A stretch of DNA of 44,587 nucleotides, from NCBI GenBank assembly GCA_015485585.1, contig WFTI01000035.1, positions 1 through 44,587 on the forward strand, read 5' to 3'. Numbering within the stretch: position 1 is the first letter of the stretch; every line of letters starts with the position of its first letter. Of this stretch, positions 1 to 7,030 are shown one piece after another. The DNA comes from Candidatus Dojkabacteria bacterium (GTDB taxonomy: Bacteria > Patescibacteriota > Dojkabacteria > GCA-002793355). The notes beneath the pieces are model-generated. The model searched no databases, was not told the DNA's origin, and saw only the letters and a program-made list of their open reading frames with translations. Both the position numbers and the translations under genes were made by a program.

Positions 1-2
1 GC

Positions 3-491
3 AACAACTTACCCTGGGAAGATTACCCTTTCCGACTCCTTACACCTACACATACATTCACTATTTACCCTCACGAAAAGGTTGGAGCACTAACCGCAGT
101 AATGCTCAAAAAACCAGAAAACTCTCCCGACCAACATAAGTGGTATTACATCCACTCCTCTCTTCCCAAAAGAGGTATTTGGGAGGAGATAATACAGCGT
201 CAAATCCCTGATGTTATAGCAAAGATATTAAACCATCGTACTATATTGATAGGTTTTTCCCTTGAACCTTTTCGTGTTTTAACGGATGCAATACGATTCG
301 GAAGGAAATATCCTACCTATGAAGAACGCCAAAAGATGAAGATGATTGCACATGTAGCTATGTCTTCTAGGTATGCAAACCGATTACCGGAAGTACTGAA
401 TTTTCCAGGAAGACTTATAGCAGATGGGTTATTCGCACTAGTTAGGGCCGCGCAGACACCAAGCGCAGAGGAAAAGACCAATCTAAAATAG
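3..491 (+). CDS. Hypothetical protein, 5'-truncated by the window edge
   Basis: The ORF track begins this gene at an internal Met (102), but the same frame is open from base 3 without a stop, and the extra codons read as ordinary protein (NNLPWEDYPFRLLTP...). I therefore treat it as the C-terminal 162 residues of a longer gene that starts outside the window. I do not recognise the family. The visible part is soluble-looking and basic, with no transmembrane segment or obvious catalytic motif, and ends in a short polar tail. It faces tRNA-Gly tail to tail across about 230 bases of non-coding sequence. Function unknown; that it is coding is reasonably likely from length and composition. Confidence 0.6.
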   Translation, partial: NNLPWEDYPFRLLTPTHTFTIYPHEKVGALTAVMLKKPENSPDQHKWYYIHSSLPKRGIWEEIIQRQIPDVIAKILNHRTILIGFSLEPFRVLTDAIRFGRKYPTYEERQKMKMIAHVAMSSRYANRLPEVLNFPGRLIADGLFALVRAAQTPSAEEKTNLK

Positions 492-720
492 GAGTCCCTT
501 CTCCTGTAGATATCTTAGAGCGAATACCTTAATCAGTGGATAGCTCAAGGTTTGCCGTGTTCTTGCGTAAGGAGAAAATCTGAAGCATCTTACGACTTTT
601 TATTCAGTTTGTAGTCATCAAAACCTAATCTCAAGAATATGTAAATATGTGCCTTACTATATTCCTTCAGGAACCTTCTTTACATCCCTGATATTAGTTC
701 CGTTTTAGTCCGTATCTCAA

Positions 721-793
721 AGCGGGCGACGGGGCTCGAACCCGCAACCTTCGCCTTGGAAGGGCGACGCTCTACCAGTTGAGCTACGCCCGC
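721..793 (-). tRNA. tRNA-Gly (UCC)
   Basis: A complete cloverleaf reads on the minus strand: 7-bp acceptor GCGGGCG/CGCCCGC, D arm GCTC/GAGC, anticodon stem TCGCC/GGCGA with loop CTTCCAA (anticodon TCC), and T arm GCGGG-TTCGAGC-CCCGT. No CCA is encoded, so it must be added afterwards. It lies just upstream of nothing on its own strand and downstream of the XRE regulator gene. Confidence 0.95.
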
Positions 794-801
794 ATAAAAG
801 G

Positions 802-1128
802 TTACTCCTTCAAAAGTTTCTCTAAATATTCTACCTTCTCTTCTATTTTACGCAACTGTTCTTTTAAACGTTGTAAAAGAGCTACAGCCAACTTTGCAGC
901 ATCAAGCTCTTCTTCTACAAAATAAGATATAGGCTTCTCAAGCTCCTCTGCTAACCTTGCTAACACTTCAACAGGTGGTGTAACTTTTGCTTTTTCATAA
1001 GCACTTATACTTTTATCAGAAAGTCCGGTAAGTAATCCTAGATCTCTTTGACTATACCCTTTCTGTTTGCGAGCAGCCCGCAACCTTTTAGCGATTCTAA
1101 TACGGATAGAATCTGGACTTGGAACCAT
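802..1128 (-). CDS. XRE-family helix-turn-helix regulator with C-terminal coiled coil
   Basis: A 108-residue protein. Residues about 10-65 match the lambda-Cro/XRE HTH fold: RIAKRLRAARKQKGYSQRDL followed by TGLSDKSISAYEKAK, the pattern of a DNA-recognition helix with the conserved YE after it. Residues about 75-108 are a heptad-rich helix (LLQRLKEQLRKIEEKVEYLE) likely to dimerise the protein. A local DNA-binding regulator is the safe call; its target cannot be read from the sequence. A TAGAAT box ends 6 nt before the ATG, with no SD, so the transcript is predicted to be leaderless. It is followed at once by tRNA-Gly on the same strand. Confidence 0.85.
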   Translation of the reverse strand: MVPSPDSIRIRIAKRLRAARKQKGYSQRDLGLLTGLSDKSISAYEKAKVTPPVEVLARLAEELEKPISYFVEEELDAAKLAVALLQRLKEQLRKIEEKVEYLEKLLKE

Positions 1129-1134
1129 ATACGA

Positions 1135-1140
1135 ATTCTA
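1135..1140 (-). promoter_or_regulatory. Predicted -10 box, leaderless start of the XRE gene
   Basis: TAGAAT followed by 6 nt (TCGTAT) and ATG; no SD between. Expected transcription start falls on or next to the A of ATG. No convincing -35 seen. Confidence 0.55.
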
Positions 1141-1154
1141 TCATAAATAGAAAA

Positions 1155-1634
1155 CTAAACGGGCTTTGCTTGTTGTCTACGAACCCATTGTACAAACCAC
1201 GCTCTAAGTCTCTTAAGAAAATAGATAGCGCCAACAACCAATAAAAACAGTAAGATCCAGAGTGAAGCTAAGTAAACTTGTTTTAAAACCTTATATTCAG
1301 GAGTAATGGGAACAAGCTCAAGGGTTTCTGAAAATCTCAAAATAGTCTCTTTGTTCACGGCATTTATCGTACCACCGCTATTAGAGATTACAGTAAATCC
1401 TATACGGAACTCTCCAGCCACCTGAGGATCAACCCAGAATTTTGTTATGTAACGCTGCCCTTTCTGCGGCGTATTAATGACATGTTTTGAAGGTTTTATG
1501 AATACCCCCTTTACTCCACTTGCACGTGGGATAACCTCTATTTTATCTACTTCTTCATCAATCCATACAATCACCTCTACTGGCACAACCTTGTTCCAAG
1601 GATACTGGGTGTTTACCTTAATATCGACCTTCAT
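1155..1634 (-). CDS. Hypothetical protein with C-terminal membrane anchor
   Basis: 159 residues, family not recognised. Residues 1-115 are beta-rich and look like an immunoglobulin/CARDB-like sandwich (VDIKVNTQYPWNKVVPVEVI, then FWVDPQVAGEFRIGFTVIS); this fold guess is weak. Residues about 122-145 form one transmembrane helix (LASLWILLFLLVVGAIYFL) followed by a basic, Arg-rich tail, which suggests the C-terminus is cytoplasmic. There is no N-terminal signal peptide. Its start overlaps the stop of the upstream cupin-like gene by 4 nt (ATGA), so the two are almost certainly translationally coupled and may act together at the membrane. Confidence 0.6.
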   Translation of the reverse strand: MKVDIKVNTQYPWNKVVPVEVIVWIDEEVDKIEVIPRASGVKGVFIKPSKHVINTPQKGQRYITKFWVDPQVAGEFRIGFTVISNSGGTINAVNKETILRFSETLELVPITPEYKVLKQVYLASLWILLFLLVVGAIYFLKRLRAWFVQWVRRQQAKPV

Positions 1635-2443
1635 AGTTGATCTTCGTCTATCTGAAATTCCAGCAATATTTTATCAAAATCCTCAAAAAACTCTTCGCTA
1701 GGTTCAAGTAACCAATTAAAACGCATTCCTCCTCTAAAATACTGCGTAATAAGAGGTGATCTTGGGGTAAGATGATACCTACGACTCACGAATGAAGGGT
1801 CAGCTAATACGAAGTTACTTACATACCTATACGAGGGGTTTTTTACTATCTCTAACTTTTCATTCCGAACAAGAGGAATAAAGGGTGGTAATCTCTTCTT
1901 GGTTTCAATGGTATTCTTGGGTTGTTTCTTGTTATGAATCTCGATAAATACAAGGGGGGTTTCTCCGATATTTACCACACAATACACCCACTCAGGAGGG
2001 ATAACTAACTTGTTTGCCTCATTTAACCTGATCATGAACACACTATCTTCTACACTTTCAAAACTATAAGGATGATCCACTATTTTATAAGGATACAAAA
2101 TAACTAAAGCTTCCCCTTCAACAACCTCCAAGACACGCGCATATTGTTTGTTTACCACCGGCTTTGTACGAGGAAACTCAACCCCCACAAAAAAAGGATT
2201 AATCGCTGAAAGCTTAATACGGATATTATCTTTACCTCGATTCACCGCTCGGGTAAGCCAAGCGGTAAGATACACAATATCAGTAAAGATCATCACCGCA
2301 TTTAAAAAAAACCGTTTTAATTGACTAATTTTATGGACAGTTACATCAGTAATATCATATGTCCAATGAGTCACGGAAACCTGAGGAGAAGAGAGATCAA
2401 TAACCACAGGCAATCTACACCGTTTATAAAGCTCAACCCGCAT
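1631..2443 (-). CDS. Cupin-type glucose-6-phosphate isomerase-like protein, probably non-catalytic
   Basis: 270 residues. The middle (about 95-205) resembles archaeal cupin phosphoglucose isomerases: ARVLEVVEGEALVILYP aligns with the glycine-rich cupin strand, LVIPPEWVYCVVNIGETPLV with the family motif P-P-x-W-A-H-x-x-V-N-x-G, and LEIVKNPSYR with its C-terminal end. The metal ligands appear lost: the HFH pair is replaced in TKPVVNK, and WAH is WVY. Known family members convert glucose-6-phosphate and fructose-6-phosphate using these His residues, so I infer a structural or ligand-binding role rather than isomerase activity. The N-terminal 80 residues are unlike the family. A TATAAT box lies 5 nt before ATG. 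It is coupled to the membrane protein downstream. Confidence 0.6.
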   Translation of the reverse strand: MRVELYKRCRLPVVIDLSSPQVSVTHWTYDITDVTVHKISQLKRFFLNAVMIFTDIVYLTAWLTRAVNRGKDNIRIKLSAINPFFVGVEFPRTKPVVNKQYARVLEVVEGEALVILYPYKIVDHPYSFESVEDSVFMIRLNEANKLVIPPEWVYCVVNIGETPLVFIEIHNKKQPKNTIETKKRLPPFIPLVRNEKLEIVKNPSYRYVSNFVLADPSFVSRRYHLTPRSPLITQYFRGGMRFNWLLEPSEEFFEDFDKILLEFQIDEDQL

Positions 2444-2448
2444 ATCGA

Positions 2449-2454
2449 ATTATA
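2449..2454 (-). promoter_or_regulatory. Predicted extended -10 box, leaderless start of the cupin-like gene
   Basis: TGCTATAAT (extended -10 form TGnTATAAT), then 5 nt (TCGAT) and ATG; no SD. Confidence 0.65.
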
Positions 2455-2463
2455 GCAATGCGA

Positions 2464-3498
2464 TCAAACCTCTTCTTCGTTCTGAGTTATCCAAGGCGAA
2501 AAATACACGCGAGTACGAATGTATTTATGATATTCTCCAAAACCGTATTCATCGGGTTTTTTGGTTCGCAGCTCTTTCTGATATTGTTTTACTTTACTTG
2601 ACGCCCCATCAACAACCGATACGATTATAGCCTCAATAGTAGCTGGCCGTAAAGGAGATCCATACTCAAGCTCTCCATGATGCGAAAGAATAATATGGAA
2701 AAGATGTAGTTTATACTCTTCAGGAAAATCTTCACTTAAGAAACGGTTTACTATCTCTATTCCAAGATTAATATGCCCTAAAAGATGGCCCTTTTTGGTT
2801 CGACGTATATTGGTGCGTAAGGTTTCGTATTCTATGATCTTACCGATATCGTGTAACAATATACCTGCTATAACTATATCACGGTTAGCTTCTGGATAAT
2901 GAGGTAAGATCGCTTCAGCCATATGCACCATCTCAAGCGTATGCTCAAGAAGCCCTCCAGGATAATCGTGGTGTACTGTTTCTCCTGCTGCAGAACGTTT
3001 AAAAGCCTCACTAATAATAGGATCTTTAAAGATATTTTCAAGTAACTTCTTAATATGTGGATCTTGTATGGTTCCGATAATATCTAGTAATTCTTTATAA
3101 AGTTTCTCTACATCTTCTTGCAAAAGATTTGCCACAAGCTGGGTAAGTTCAACCTCAAACTCAGTAACCCTTTTAAGTTCTGTAATCCTAATGTATCTTT
3201 TACCATTAAACTCTGTAAGGAGTCCTCCTATCACTACTATATCTCCTTCCTTTAACTCGGTGATATTACACCTTTCAAAATCTTCTTGCCATATACGCGC
3301 TGGAATACGGCCGGTTCGATCCCCTAATTCTAGACGAAGATACGGAGTGCCATCACTTGTACGATGTTGGCGCAGGTTAAAAACAATAAAGGGTTCCTGT
3401 TCAATTACATTACTAAAGTCATCAGTCTGAAACAAGTGTTGAGCCCAATAGTTTTTTACGTACTTACGTGGAGTATTTACGTTGCCTTGCGATGCCAT
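2464..3498 (-). CDS. YhaM-family 3'-5' exoribonuclease (OB-fold plus HD domain)
   Basis: 344 residues with the domain order of YhaM/CvfA-like nucleases. Residues about 30-110 form an OB fold that binds nucleic acid (LRLELGDRTGRIPARIW, GDIVVIGGLLTEFNGKRYI). Residues about 180-300 are an HD phosphohydrolase domain with metal-binding pattern H-H-DYPGGLLEHTLEM...LLHDIGKI and a later LSHHGELEYGS. Known members degrade RNA or single-stranded DNA from the 3' end using Mn2+ or similar ions. It begins inside the 3' end of the upstream eamA gene (35 nt overlap), where a TATAAT box sits 8 nt before the ATG, suggesting its own leaderless transcript in addition to any read-through. Confidence 0.85.
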   Translation of the reverse strand: MASQGNVNTPRKYVKNYWAQHLFQTDDFSNVIEQEPFIVFNLRQHRTSDGTPYLRLELGDRTGRIPARIWQEDFERCNITELKEGDIVVIGGLLTEFNGKRYIRITELKRVTEFEVELTQLVANLLQEDVEKLYKELLDIIGTIQDPHIKKLLENIFKDPIISEAFKRSAAGETVHHDYPGGLLEHTLEMVHMAEAILPHYPEANRDIVIAGILLHDIGKIIEYETLRTNIRRTKKGHLLGHINLGIEIVNRFLSEDFPEEYKLHLFHIILSHHGELEYGSPLRPATIEAIIVSVVDGASSKVKQYQKELRTKKPDEYGFGEYHKYIRTRVYFSPWITQNEEEV

Positions 3499-4354
3499 AT
3501 AGCTCTATTATAAACCCTAACAAAATAAGAAATATAAAGAAGCTTTGCCCTGCTGTAAACGGCGTATTAATTACATATCTTTCTAAAATAACAGTCACAA
3601 GGCTCTGAAGATACGTAAACATCATAAGTTCTGAAACCTCAAAATAATTTAAAGCCTTTGTAAAAAGATGATTACCTATAACCCCTGTGACTATAGCTAC
3701 AAAAAGTATACGCCAATCAACGTAAAAACTATATTGTATTAAAGCTGTTGGGTTCGTAAAAAGAATAATAACTAAAAAGCCAATAAAAGATAGCACAATA
3801 GTAAGAGTATTGTACTCTTCAACAAACCTCTCTTTAACATGTTTTTTATAAAGGACAACACCGATAGTGGTGGCCACAATACTAAGCACTGTTAGAATCA
3901 CTCCTAACCATGAGGTCTCTAAGGTTAAATCATAACGTATAAGGGTAAGTGCCAACGAGGCAATAATCACGATGGTTGATCCTATAATTTCAAACCTGCC
4001 CATCTTGTCATGGAAAAATAAGACTCCAACCAAAATAAACAGAAGAGGAGTAAGATTCCCCATAAGGGTAACTAAACCAGCAGGAGCATATGCTAAGGCT
4101 TCATAAAAAAGCCAGAGGGCAATAAAACTATAAAAAAGAGCAGAGATCACAACAGGTAAATTTTTAAGGGTTGCCTTAAATTCAGTGGGTTTTATATAAC
4201 TTCTATTAAGCAGAAGAAGCAGTAACGTACCATAAAAGTAACGGAAATAAAGTAATACTGAGGCACCATATTCTGTCACCACTCCTTCAGCTATGATTGG
4301 GGTAACCCCAAATATGAGTACAAACCCAAGAATATACAAAAAAGCTTTTAACAC
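3464..4354 (-). CDS. EamA/DMT-family transporter
   Basis: 296 residues, almost wholly hydrophobic, with about ten transmembrane helices arranged as two five-helix EamA repeats (first repeat ending near LALTLIRYD, second beginning at SWLGVILTVLSIVATTIG). Members of the drug/metabolite transporter superfamily carry small metabolites such as amino acids or nucleotide sugars across the cytoplasmic membrane; the substrate cannot be predicted. The assigned start is GTG, directly abutting an AAGGAGG sequence, which is too close for a normal SD; a TTG at codon 6 would be about 13 nt away. The true start is therefore unsettled. Upstream on the same strand lie two tRNA-Thr genes. Confidence 0.85.
   Translation of the reverse strand: MLKAFLYILGFVLIFGVTPIIAEGVVTEYGASVLLYFRYFYGTLLLLLLNRSYIKPTEFKATLKNLPVVISALFYSFIALWLFYEALAYAPAGLVTLMGNLTPLLFILVGVLFFHDKMGRFEIIGSTIVIIASLALTLIRYDLTLETSWLGVILTVLSIVATTIGVVLYKKHVKERFVEEYNTLTIVLSFIGFLVIILFTNPTALIQYSFYVDWRILFVAIVTGVIGNHLFTKALNYFEVSELMMFTYLQSLVTVILERYVINTPFTAGQSFFIFLILLGFIIELYGIARQRKYST
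3507..3512 (-). promoter_or_regulatory. Predicted -10 box for the YhaM-like gene, inside eamA
   Basis: TATAAT, 8 nt, ATG, no SD. It lies within the last codons of eamA, so it would be an internal promoter giving a leaderless or near-leaderless transcript. Confidence 0.55.
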
Positions 4355-4388
4355 CTCCTTCTTGTTTCAAATATTACCTATCTTTCAA

Positions 4389-4462
4389 AGCTGGAGCCGG
4401 GATTCGAACCCGGGACCCCACCCTTACCATGGGTGTGCTCTGACCAACTGAGCTACTCCAGC
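4389..4462 (-). tRNA. tRNA-Thr (GGU)
   Basis: Minus-strand cloverleaf with acceptor GCTGGAG/CTCCAGC, D arm GCTC/GAGC, anticodon stem CACCC/GGGTG, loop ATGGTAA (anticodon GGT), and T arm CCGGG-TTCGAAT-CCCGG. No CCA encoded. It follows a second, different tRNA-Thr after a 5-nt gap, so both are probably cut from one precursor. Confidence 0.95.
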
Positions 4463-4467
4463 CTCCA

Positions 4468-4539
4468 AGCCGGGAGTGGGATTCGAACCCACGACCCGCG
4501 GTTTACAAAACCGCTGCTCTACCGCTGAGCTATCCCGGC
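4468..4539 (-). tRNA. tRNA-Thr (UGU)
   Basis: Minus-strand cloverleaf with acceptor GCCGGGA/TCCCGGC, anticodon stem GCGGT/ACCGC, loop TTTGTAA (anticodon TGT), T arm GTGGG-TTCGAAT-CCCAC. The body differs clearly from its neighbour tRNA-Thr(GGU), so the pair is not a recent duplication. It reads ACA and probably other ACN codons. Confidence 0.95.
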
Positions 4540-4562
4540 TATTACTAGAAATTATACTAGAT

Positions 4563-5153
4563 TCAGCTAATAAACAACAAGCTTAGATTAACCCAAAGTC
4601 TGGTGACAAGCCCAAAAAATGTTTCAGAAAAGAGCAACAAAAACACCAGAAGGGCAATAATTCCATATCTTTCATAGTCAGATAGCCTGTATATGTCTAC
4701 ATATTGACGATTCAACAGCAAAAACAGAGCTTTCCCACCATCTAAAGGTGGAAATGGCAAAAGGTTAAAAAACGCTAAAGCAAAATTAATAAATGAAAAC
4801 TGTAGTAAAAAGACTTTTTCTATATTAAACACTGAAAGTAACACTAAGGCAAGCATGGTAAGTAAAAGGTTTGCTGCTGGGCCTGCTAATAAGGTTGTGA
4901 TAGGCGCAACTGTTCCTTTTAATCTAAGAAGCGAAAAGTCTACCGGCACAGGTTTAGCCCAACCGATTTTGAAGAATATAAATGCCAGGCTACCCCATAT
5001 ATCAAGATGTTTTAAAGGATTCAAAGTCAAACGCCCTGCAAGTTTAGGAGTATTATCACCCCACCAATACGCCACCTTTGCATGGGCATATTCGTGTAAG
5101 ACCACTCCGATTATTAACGAAACTATTAAAGGAAAATCTGTTAGAAATTCCAT
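4563..5153 (-). CDS. Site-2 protease family (M50) intramembrane metalloprotease
   Basis: 196 residues, five to six transmembrane helices. The first helix carries the zinc motif HEYAH (HExxH) at about residue 20, and a later helix has LLPFPPLDGGKAL, the NPxxDG-like motif supplying the third ligand. A GPAANLLL segment between them is typical of the short rhomboid-size M50B proteins (YwhC/Rv type) that lack PDZ and CBS domains. Such enzymes cleave membrane-spanning substrates, often anti-sigma factors; no partner is visible here. A TATAAT box lies 5 nt before ATG and only 2 nt after the 3' end of tRNA-Arg. Confidence 0.9.
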   Translation of the reverse strand: MEFLTDFPLIVSLIIGVVLHEYAHAKVAYWWGDNTPKLAGRLTLNPLKHLDIWGSLAFIFFKIGWAKPVPVDFSLLRLKGTVAPITTLLAGPAANLLLTMLALVLLSVFNIEKVFLLQFSFINFALAFFNLLPFPPLDGGKALFLLLNRQYVDIYRLSDYERYGIIALLVFLLLFSETFFGLVTRLWVNLSLLFIS

Positions 5154-5158
5154 TTTTT

Positions 5159-5164
5159 ATTATA
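5159..5164 (-). promoter_or_regulatory. Predicted -10 box for the M50 protease, abutting tRNA-Arg
   Basis: TATAAT, then AAAAA and ATG; no SD. The upstream -35 position would fall inside the T arm of tRNA-Arg(GCG), where no TTGACA-like sequence is seen. Confidence 0.6.
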
Positions 5165-5166
5165 CC

Positions 5167-5240
5167 CGCGCCCGGCAGGACTCGAACCTGCAACCTCTGG
5201 TTCCGCAAACCAGTGCTCTATCCAATTGAGCTACGGGCGC
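5167..5240 (-). tRNA. tRNA-Arg (GCG)
   Basis: Minus-strand cloverleaf: acceptor GCGCCCG/CGGGCGC, D arm GCTC/GAGC, anticodon stem CTGGT/ACCAG, loop TTGCGGA, T arm GCAGG-TTCGAGT-CCTGC. The anticodon reads GCG. Nearly all bacteria decode CGU/CGC with tRNA-Arg(ACG), whose A34 is deaminated to inosine by TadA; a G34 form reads CGC and CGU without it. No CCA encoded. Confidence 0.93.
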
Positions 5241-5276
5241 AAAATCGTTAATATATTATATCTGAAGAACCTAAGG

Positions 5277-5624
5277 TTATTGAGTATTTTGTTCCCCATT
5301 ATTGTTTTCTTTTTGATTCTGCTCTCCTTCGCCTCCATCATTCTTTTCTTTCTTTAAAGGAGGCTTATCAGGCCAGATCTTCTTCTTCTCTTCAGGAGGA
5401 AGTACTAGCTTTAAAACAGCTTCAGATGGTTGAGCACCTTTCCGTAACCATTCCTCATACGCTTTCATATCGATCTTGACACCATCTTTCTCAGCCTTTG
5501 GATCATATGTACCTATTAATGCAACATATTTACCTGTATTGCGTTTTCTGCGGGCATCCACAACTACAATACGGTAGAATGGCCTGTGTTTTCGTCCAAT
5601 ACGCATTAATCTGATCCTTAGCAT
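5277..5624 (-). CDS. rpsP: 30S ribosomal protein S16
   Basis: 115 residues. The first 80 match bS16: MLRIRLMRIGRKHRPFYRIV, then the RRKRNTGKYVALIGTYDP signature. S16 binds 16S rRNA and is needed for 30S assembly. The last 35 residues are a Lys/Glu/Asn/Gln-rich tail, an extension often disordered and not part of the core fold. The start shares a base with the stop of rnc (TAATG), so translation is coupled. It is the last gene of rpmF-nusB-rnc-rpsP. Confidence 0.97.
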   Translation of the reverse strand: MLRIRLMRIGRKHRPFYRIVVVDARRKRNTGKYVALIGTYDPKAEKDGVKIDMKAYEEWLRKGAQPSEAVLKLVLPPEEKKKIWPDKPPLKKEKNDGGEGEQNQKENNNGEQNTQ

Positions 5625-6379
5625 TATTCATGATCTTTTATCTTATCTCTCTGTTTATACAATTTATCTAATGCCTTCCAAGCAGCATCTGCTTCAGCCT
5701 CTTTTTTTGAAGCTCCAGTTCCTGAGGCTAAAACGTTACCTTGTATTTTAACATGAACCGTATAAGTCTTTGCATGATCTGCCCCTTCTTCTTTTATAAC
5801 CTCATATTCTGGCAACACATGCCATCTTTGCTGCGTATATTCTTGGAGCCGAGTCTTAGAATCATAATATGACTTGTTTTGAATCACCTCATCAACCCTT
5901 GGAAAGACTGTTTTAGATACCCAACTACGAGCCTCATCAAGTCCGGCATCTATATACAAAGCTCCTAAAATGCTCTCATAAACCGCGGCTAAGATATGAG
6001 GTTTTTTATAACCTTTTGAGGCGTATTCGCTTCTGCTCATGATAATGTATCTGTTAATTCCTGTGTTTTGGATTATCTCGCTTAAGGTTTTTGTATTAAC
6101 AGCCACTGATTTCACCTTACTCATTACTCCTTCATCAAGCTCTTGATAAAACCGATAAAGATACTCACTAACCAGCAGATTTAATACACTGTCACCCAAA
6201 AACTCCAACCGCTCATAAGAGTAAAGGGGACGTTTAAGCTTTTTTAAGATATTTATATACGAACGGTGGGTAAGTGCAGCAAGAAGCAAACTTTTATCTT
6301 TGAAACTATATTCTAAGATCTCCTCTACCTTCTGTATTGATCTTTGCTCCGCTTCTGTTAAATTGAAAGTAAGGACCAT
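5624..6379 (-). CDS. rnc: Ribonuclease III
   Basis: 251 residues, usual length being about 225-250. Residues 10-160 are the endonuclease domain with the signature ERLEFLGDSVLNLLVSEYLY and later acidic residue in ESILGALYIDAG; residues about 175-245 are a double-stranded RNA-binding domain (TRLQEYTQQRWHVLPEY, ending ASGTGASKKEAEADAAWKAL). It cuts double-stranded RNA, including the rRNA precursor. It follows nusB by 12 nt, and a TATAAT box ends 5 nt before its ATG, so it may also have its own leaderless start. Confidence 0.97.
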   Translation of the reverse strand: MVLTFNLTEAEQRSIQKVEEILEYSFKDKSLLLAALTHRSYINILKKLKRPLYSYERLEFLGDSVLNLLVSEYLYRFYQELDEGVMSKVKSVAVNTKTLSEIIQNTGINRYIIMSRSEYASKGYKKPHILAAVYESILGALYIDAGLDEARSWVSKTVFPRVDEVIQNKSYYDSKTRLQEYTQQRWHVLPEYEVIKEEGADHAKTYTVHVKIQGNVLASGTGASKKEAEADAAWKALDKLYKQRDKIKDHE

Positions 6380-6384
6380 GATAA

Positions 6385-6390
6385 ATTATA
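6385..6390 (-). promoter_or_regulatory. Possible internal -10 box before rnc
   Basis: TATAAT, 5 nt (TTATC), ATG; immediately after the nusB stop codon. The spacing equals that of the other leaderless candidates, but rnc is inside an operon so this may be secondary. Confidence 0.5.
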
Positions 6391-6391
6391 C

Positions 6392-6799
6392 TTATTCTGA
6401 TTCCAGTAGTTCAGGAAACTCATTTCGTAAGATGTTTCCTAGTACACCGTTTACAAATCTATAGCTTTGGTCTGTTCCGAACCTTTTTGCAAGCTCAACA
6501 GCCTCATTAATTCCTACCTTAACAGGCACTGCCTTAGCATAAAAGGTCTCAGCGATCGCTACTCTTAACACCGCATGATCAGGCTTGTTCAAACTTTCAA
6601 GAGGACGTTTGGGAGAATATTTCTGTATTAACTCATCGATCTCATTGCGATGTTTTGCAAGCACCTTTTTAATCGTTCGATATCGCTCTTTATCAAACTC
6701 CTCTACCTCATATTTAAATGAGGGCTCACCTAATAATTCAGCATACTCTTCTTGGATAAGTTTTACACGTGTTTTACGAAACTTATCAATATTCTGCAT
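6392..6799 (-). CDS. nusB: Transcription antitermination factor NusB
   Basis: 135 residues, all-helical. The C-terminal half is diagnostic: KPDHAVLRVAIAETFYA, then VGINEAVELAKRFGTDQSYRFVNGVLGNIL. NusB with S10 binds boxA in rRNA leaders and prevents premature termination. Its ATG lies 2 nt after the stop of rpmF, and it precedes rnc and rpsP, a grouping that links rRNA synthesis, processing and assembly. Confidence 0.96.
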   Translation of the reverse strand: MQNIDKFRKTRVKLIQEEYAELLGEPSFKYEVEEFDKERYRTIKKVLAKHRNEIDELIQKYSPKRPLESLNKPDHAVLRVAIAETFYAKAVPVKVGINEAVELAKRFGTDQSYRFVNGVLGNILRNEFPELLESE

Positions 6800-6801
6800 A
6801 T

Positions 6802-6963
6802 TTAATATTTCTTACAGTTAAAACAAACCATGTGTGGAATCTTTAAATGGCCACAGTATTTACAACGCACAGGATTCTGCAGAATATTGATAATCTTACG
6901 CATCTTTTTTTTCATATTAACCCGTTTTTTACGTCGTGATAAACGTCGCTTAGGAACCGCCAT
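6802..6963 (-). CDS. rpmF: 50S ribosomal protein L32, zinc-binding form
   Basis: Absent from the ORF track because it is only 53 residues. The minus strand reads MAVPKRRLSRRKKRVNMKKK... and ends in a zinc ribbon CKYCG(9)-x-CFNC before TAA. The MAVPKR start and the CxxC pair are typical of bL32 (C+ form). It heads the rpmF-nusB-rnc-rpsP operon, with 2 nt to nusB. The divergent mreB start lies 67 nt away. No clean -10 sits right before its ATG; a TATACT about 35 nt upstream followed by AAGGGAG is one possibility. Confidence 0.93.
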   Translation of the reverse strand: MAVPKRRLSRRKKRVNMKKKMRKIINILQNPVRCKYCGHLKIPHMVCFNCKKY

Positions 6964-7018
6964 TTTTCATCTGTATTTATCTTATCTTCTACTCCCTTAG
7001 TATATCACAGAAGCACGG

Positions 7019-7024
7019 TATAAT
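7019..7024 (+). promoter_or_regulatory. Predicted -10 box, leaderless start of mreBCD-mrdA
   Basis: TATAAT, 6 nt (TCCGCT), ATG of mreB; no SD. Expected start site is the A of ATG itself. Confidence 0.65.
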
Positions 7025-7030
7025 TCCGCT

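Noticed and set aside
102-491. Gene starting at the Met at 102
   Set aside because: The frame is open back to base 3 with protein-like sequence, so the Met is more likely internal to a gene cut by the window edge.
492-720. Possible small RNA or terminator in the 229-base gap
   Set aside because: Only 4-bp stems are visible (for example GGAG...CTCC near 493-507), with no T run and no -10 box of the kind used elsewhere.
4389-4539. Two neighbouring tRNA-Thr genes as a tandem duplication
   Set aside because: Anticodons, acceptor stems and T arms all differ.
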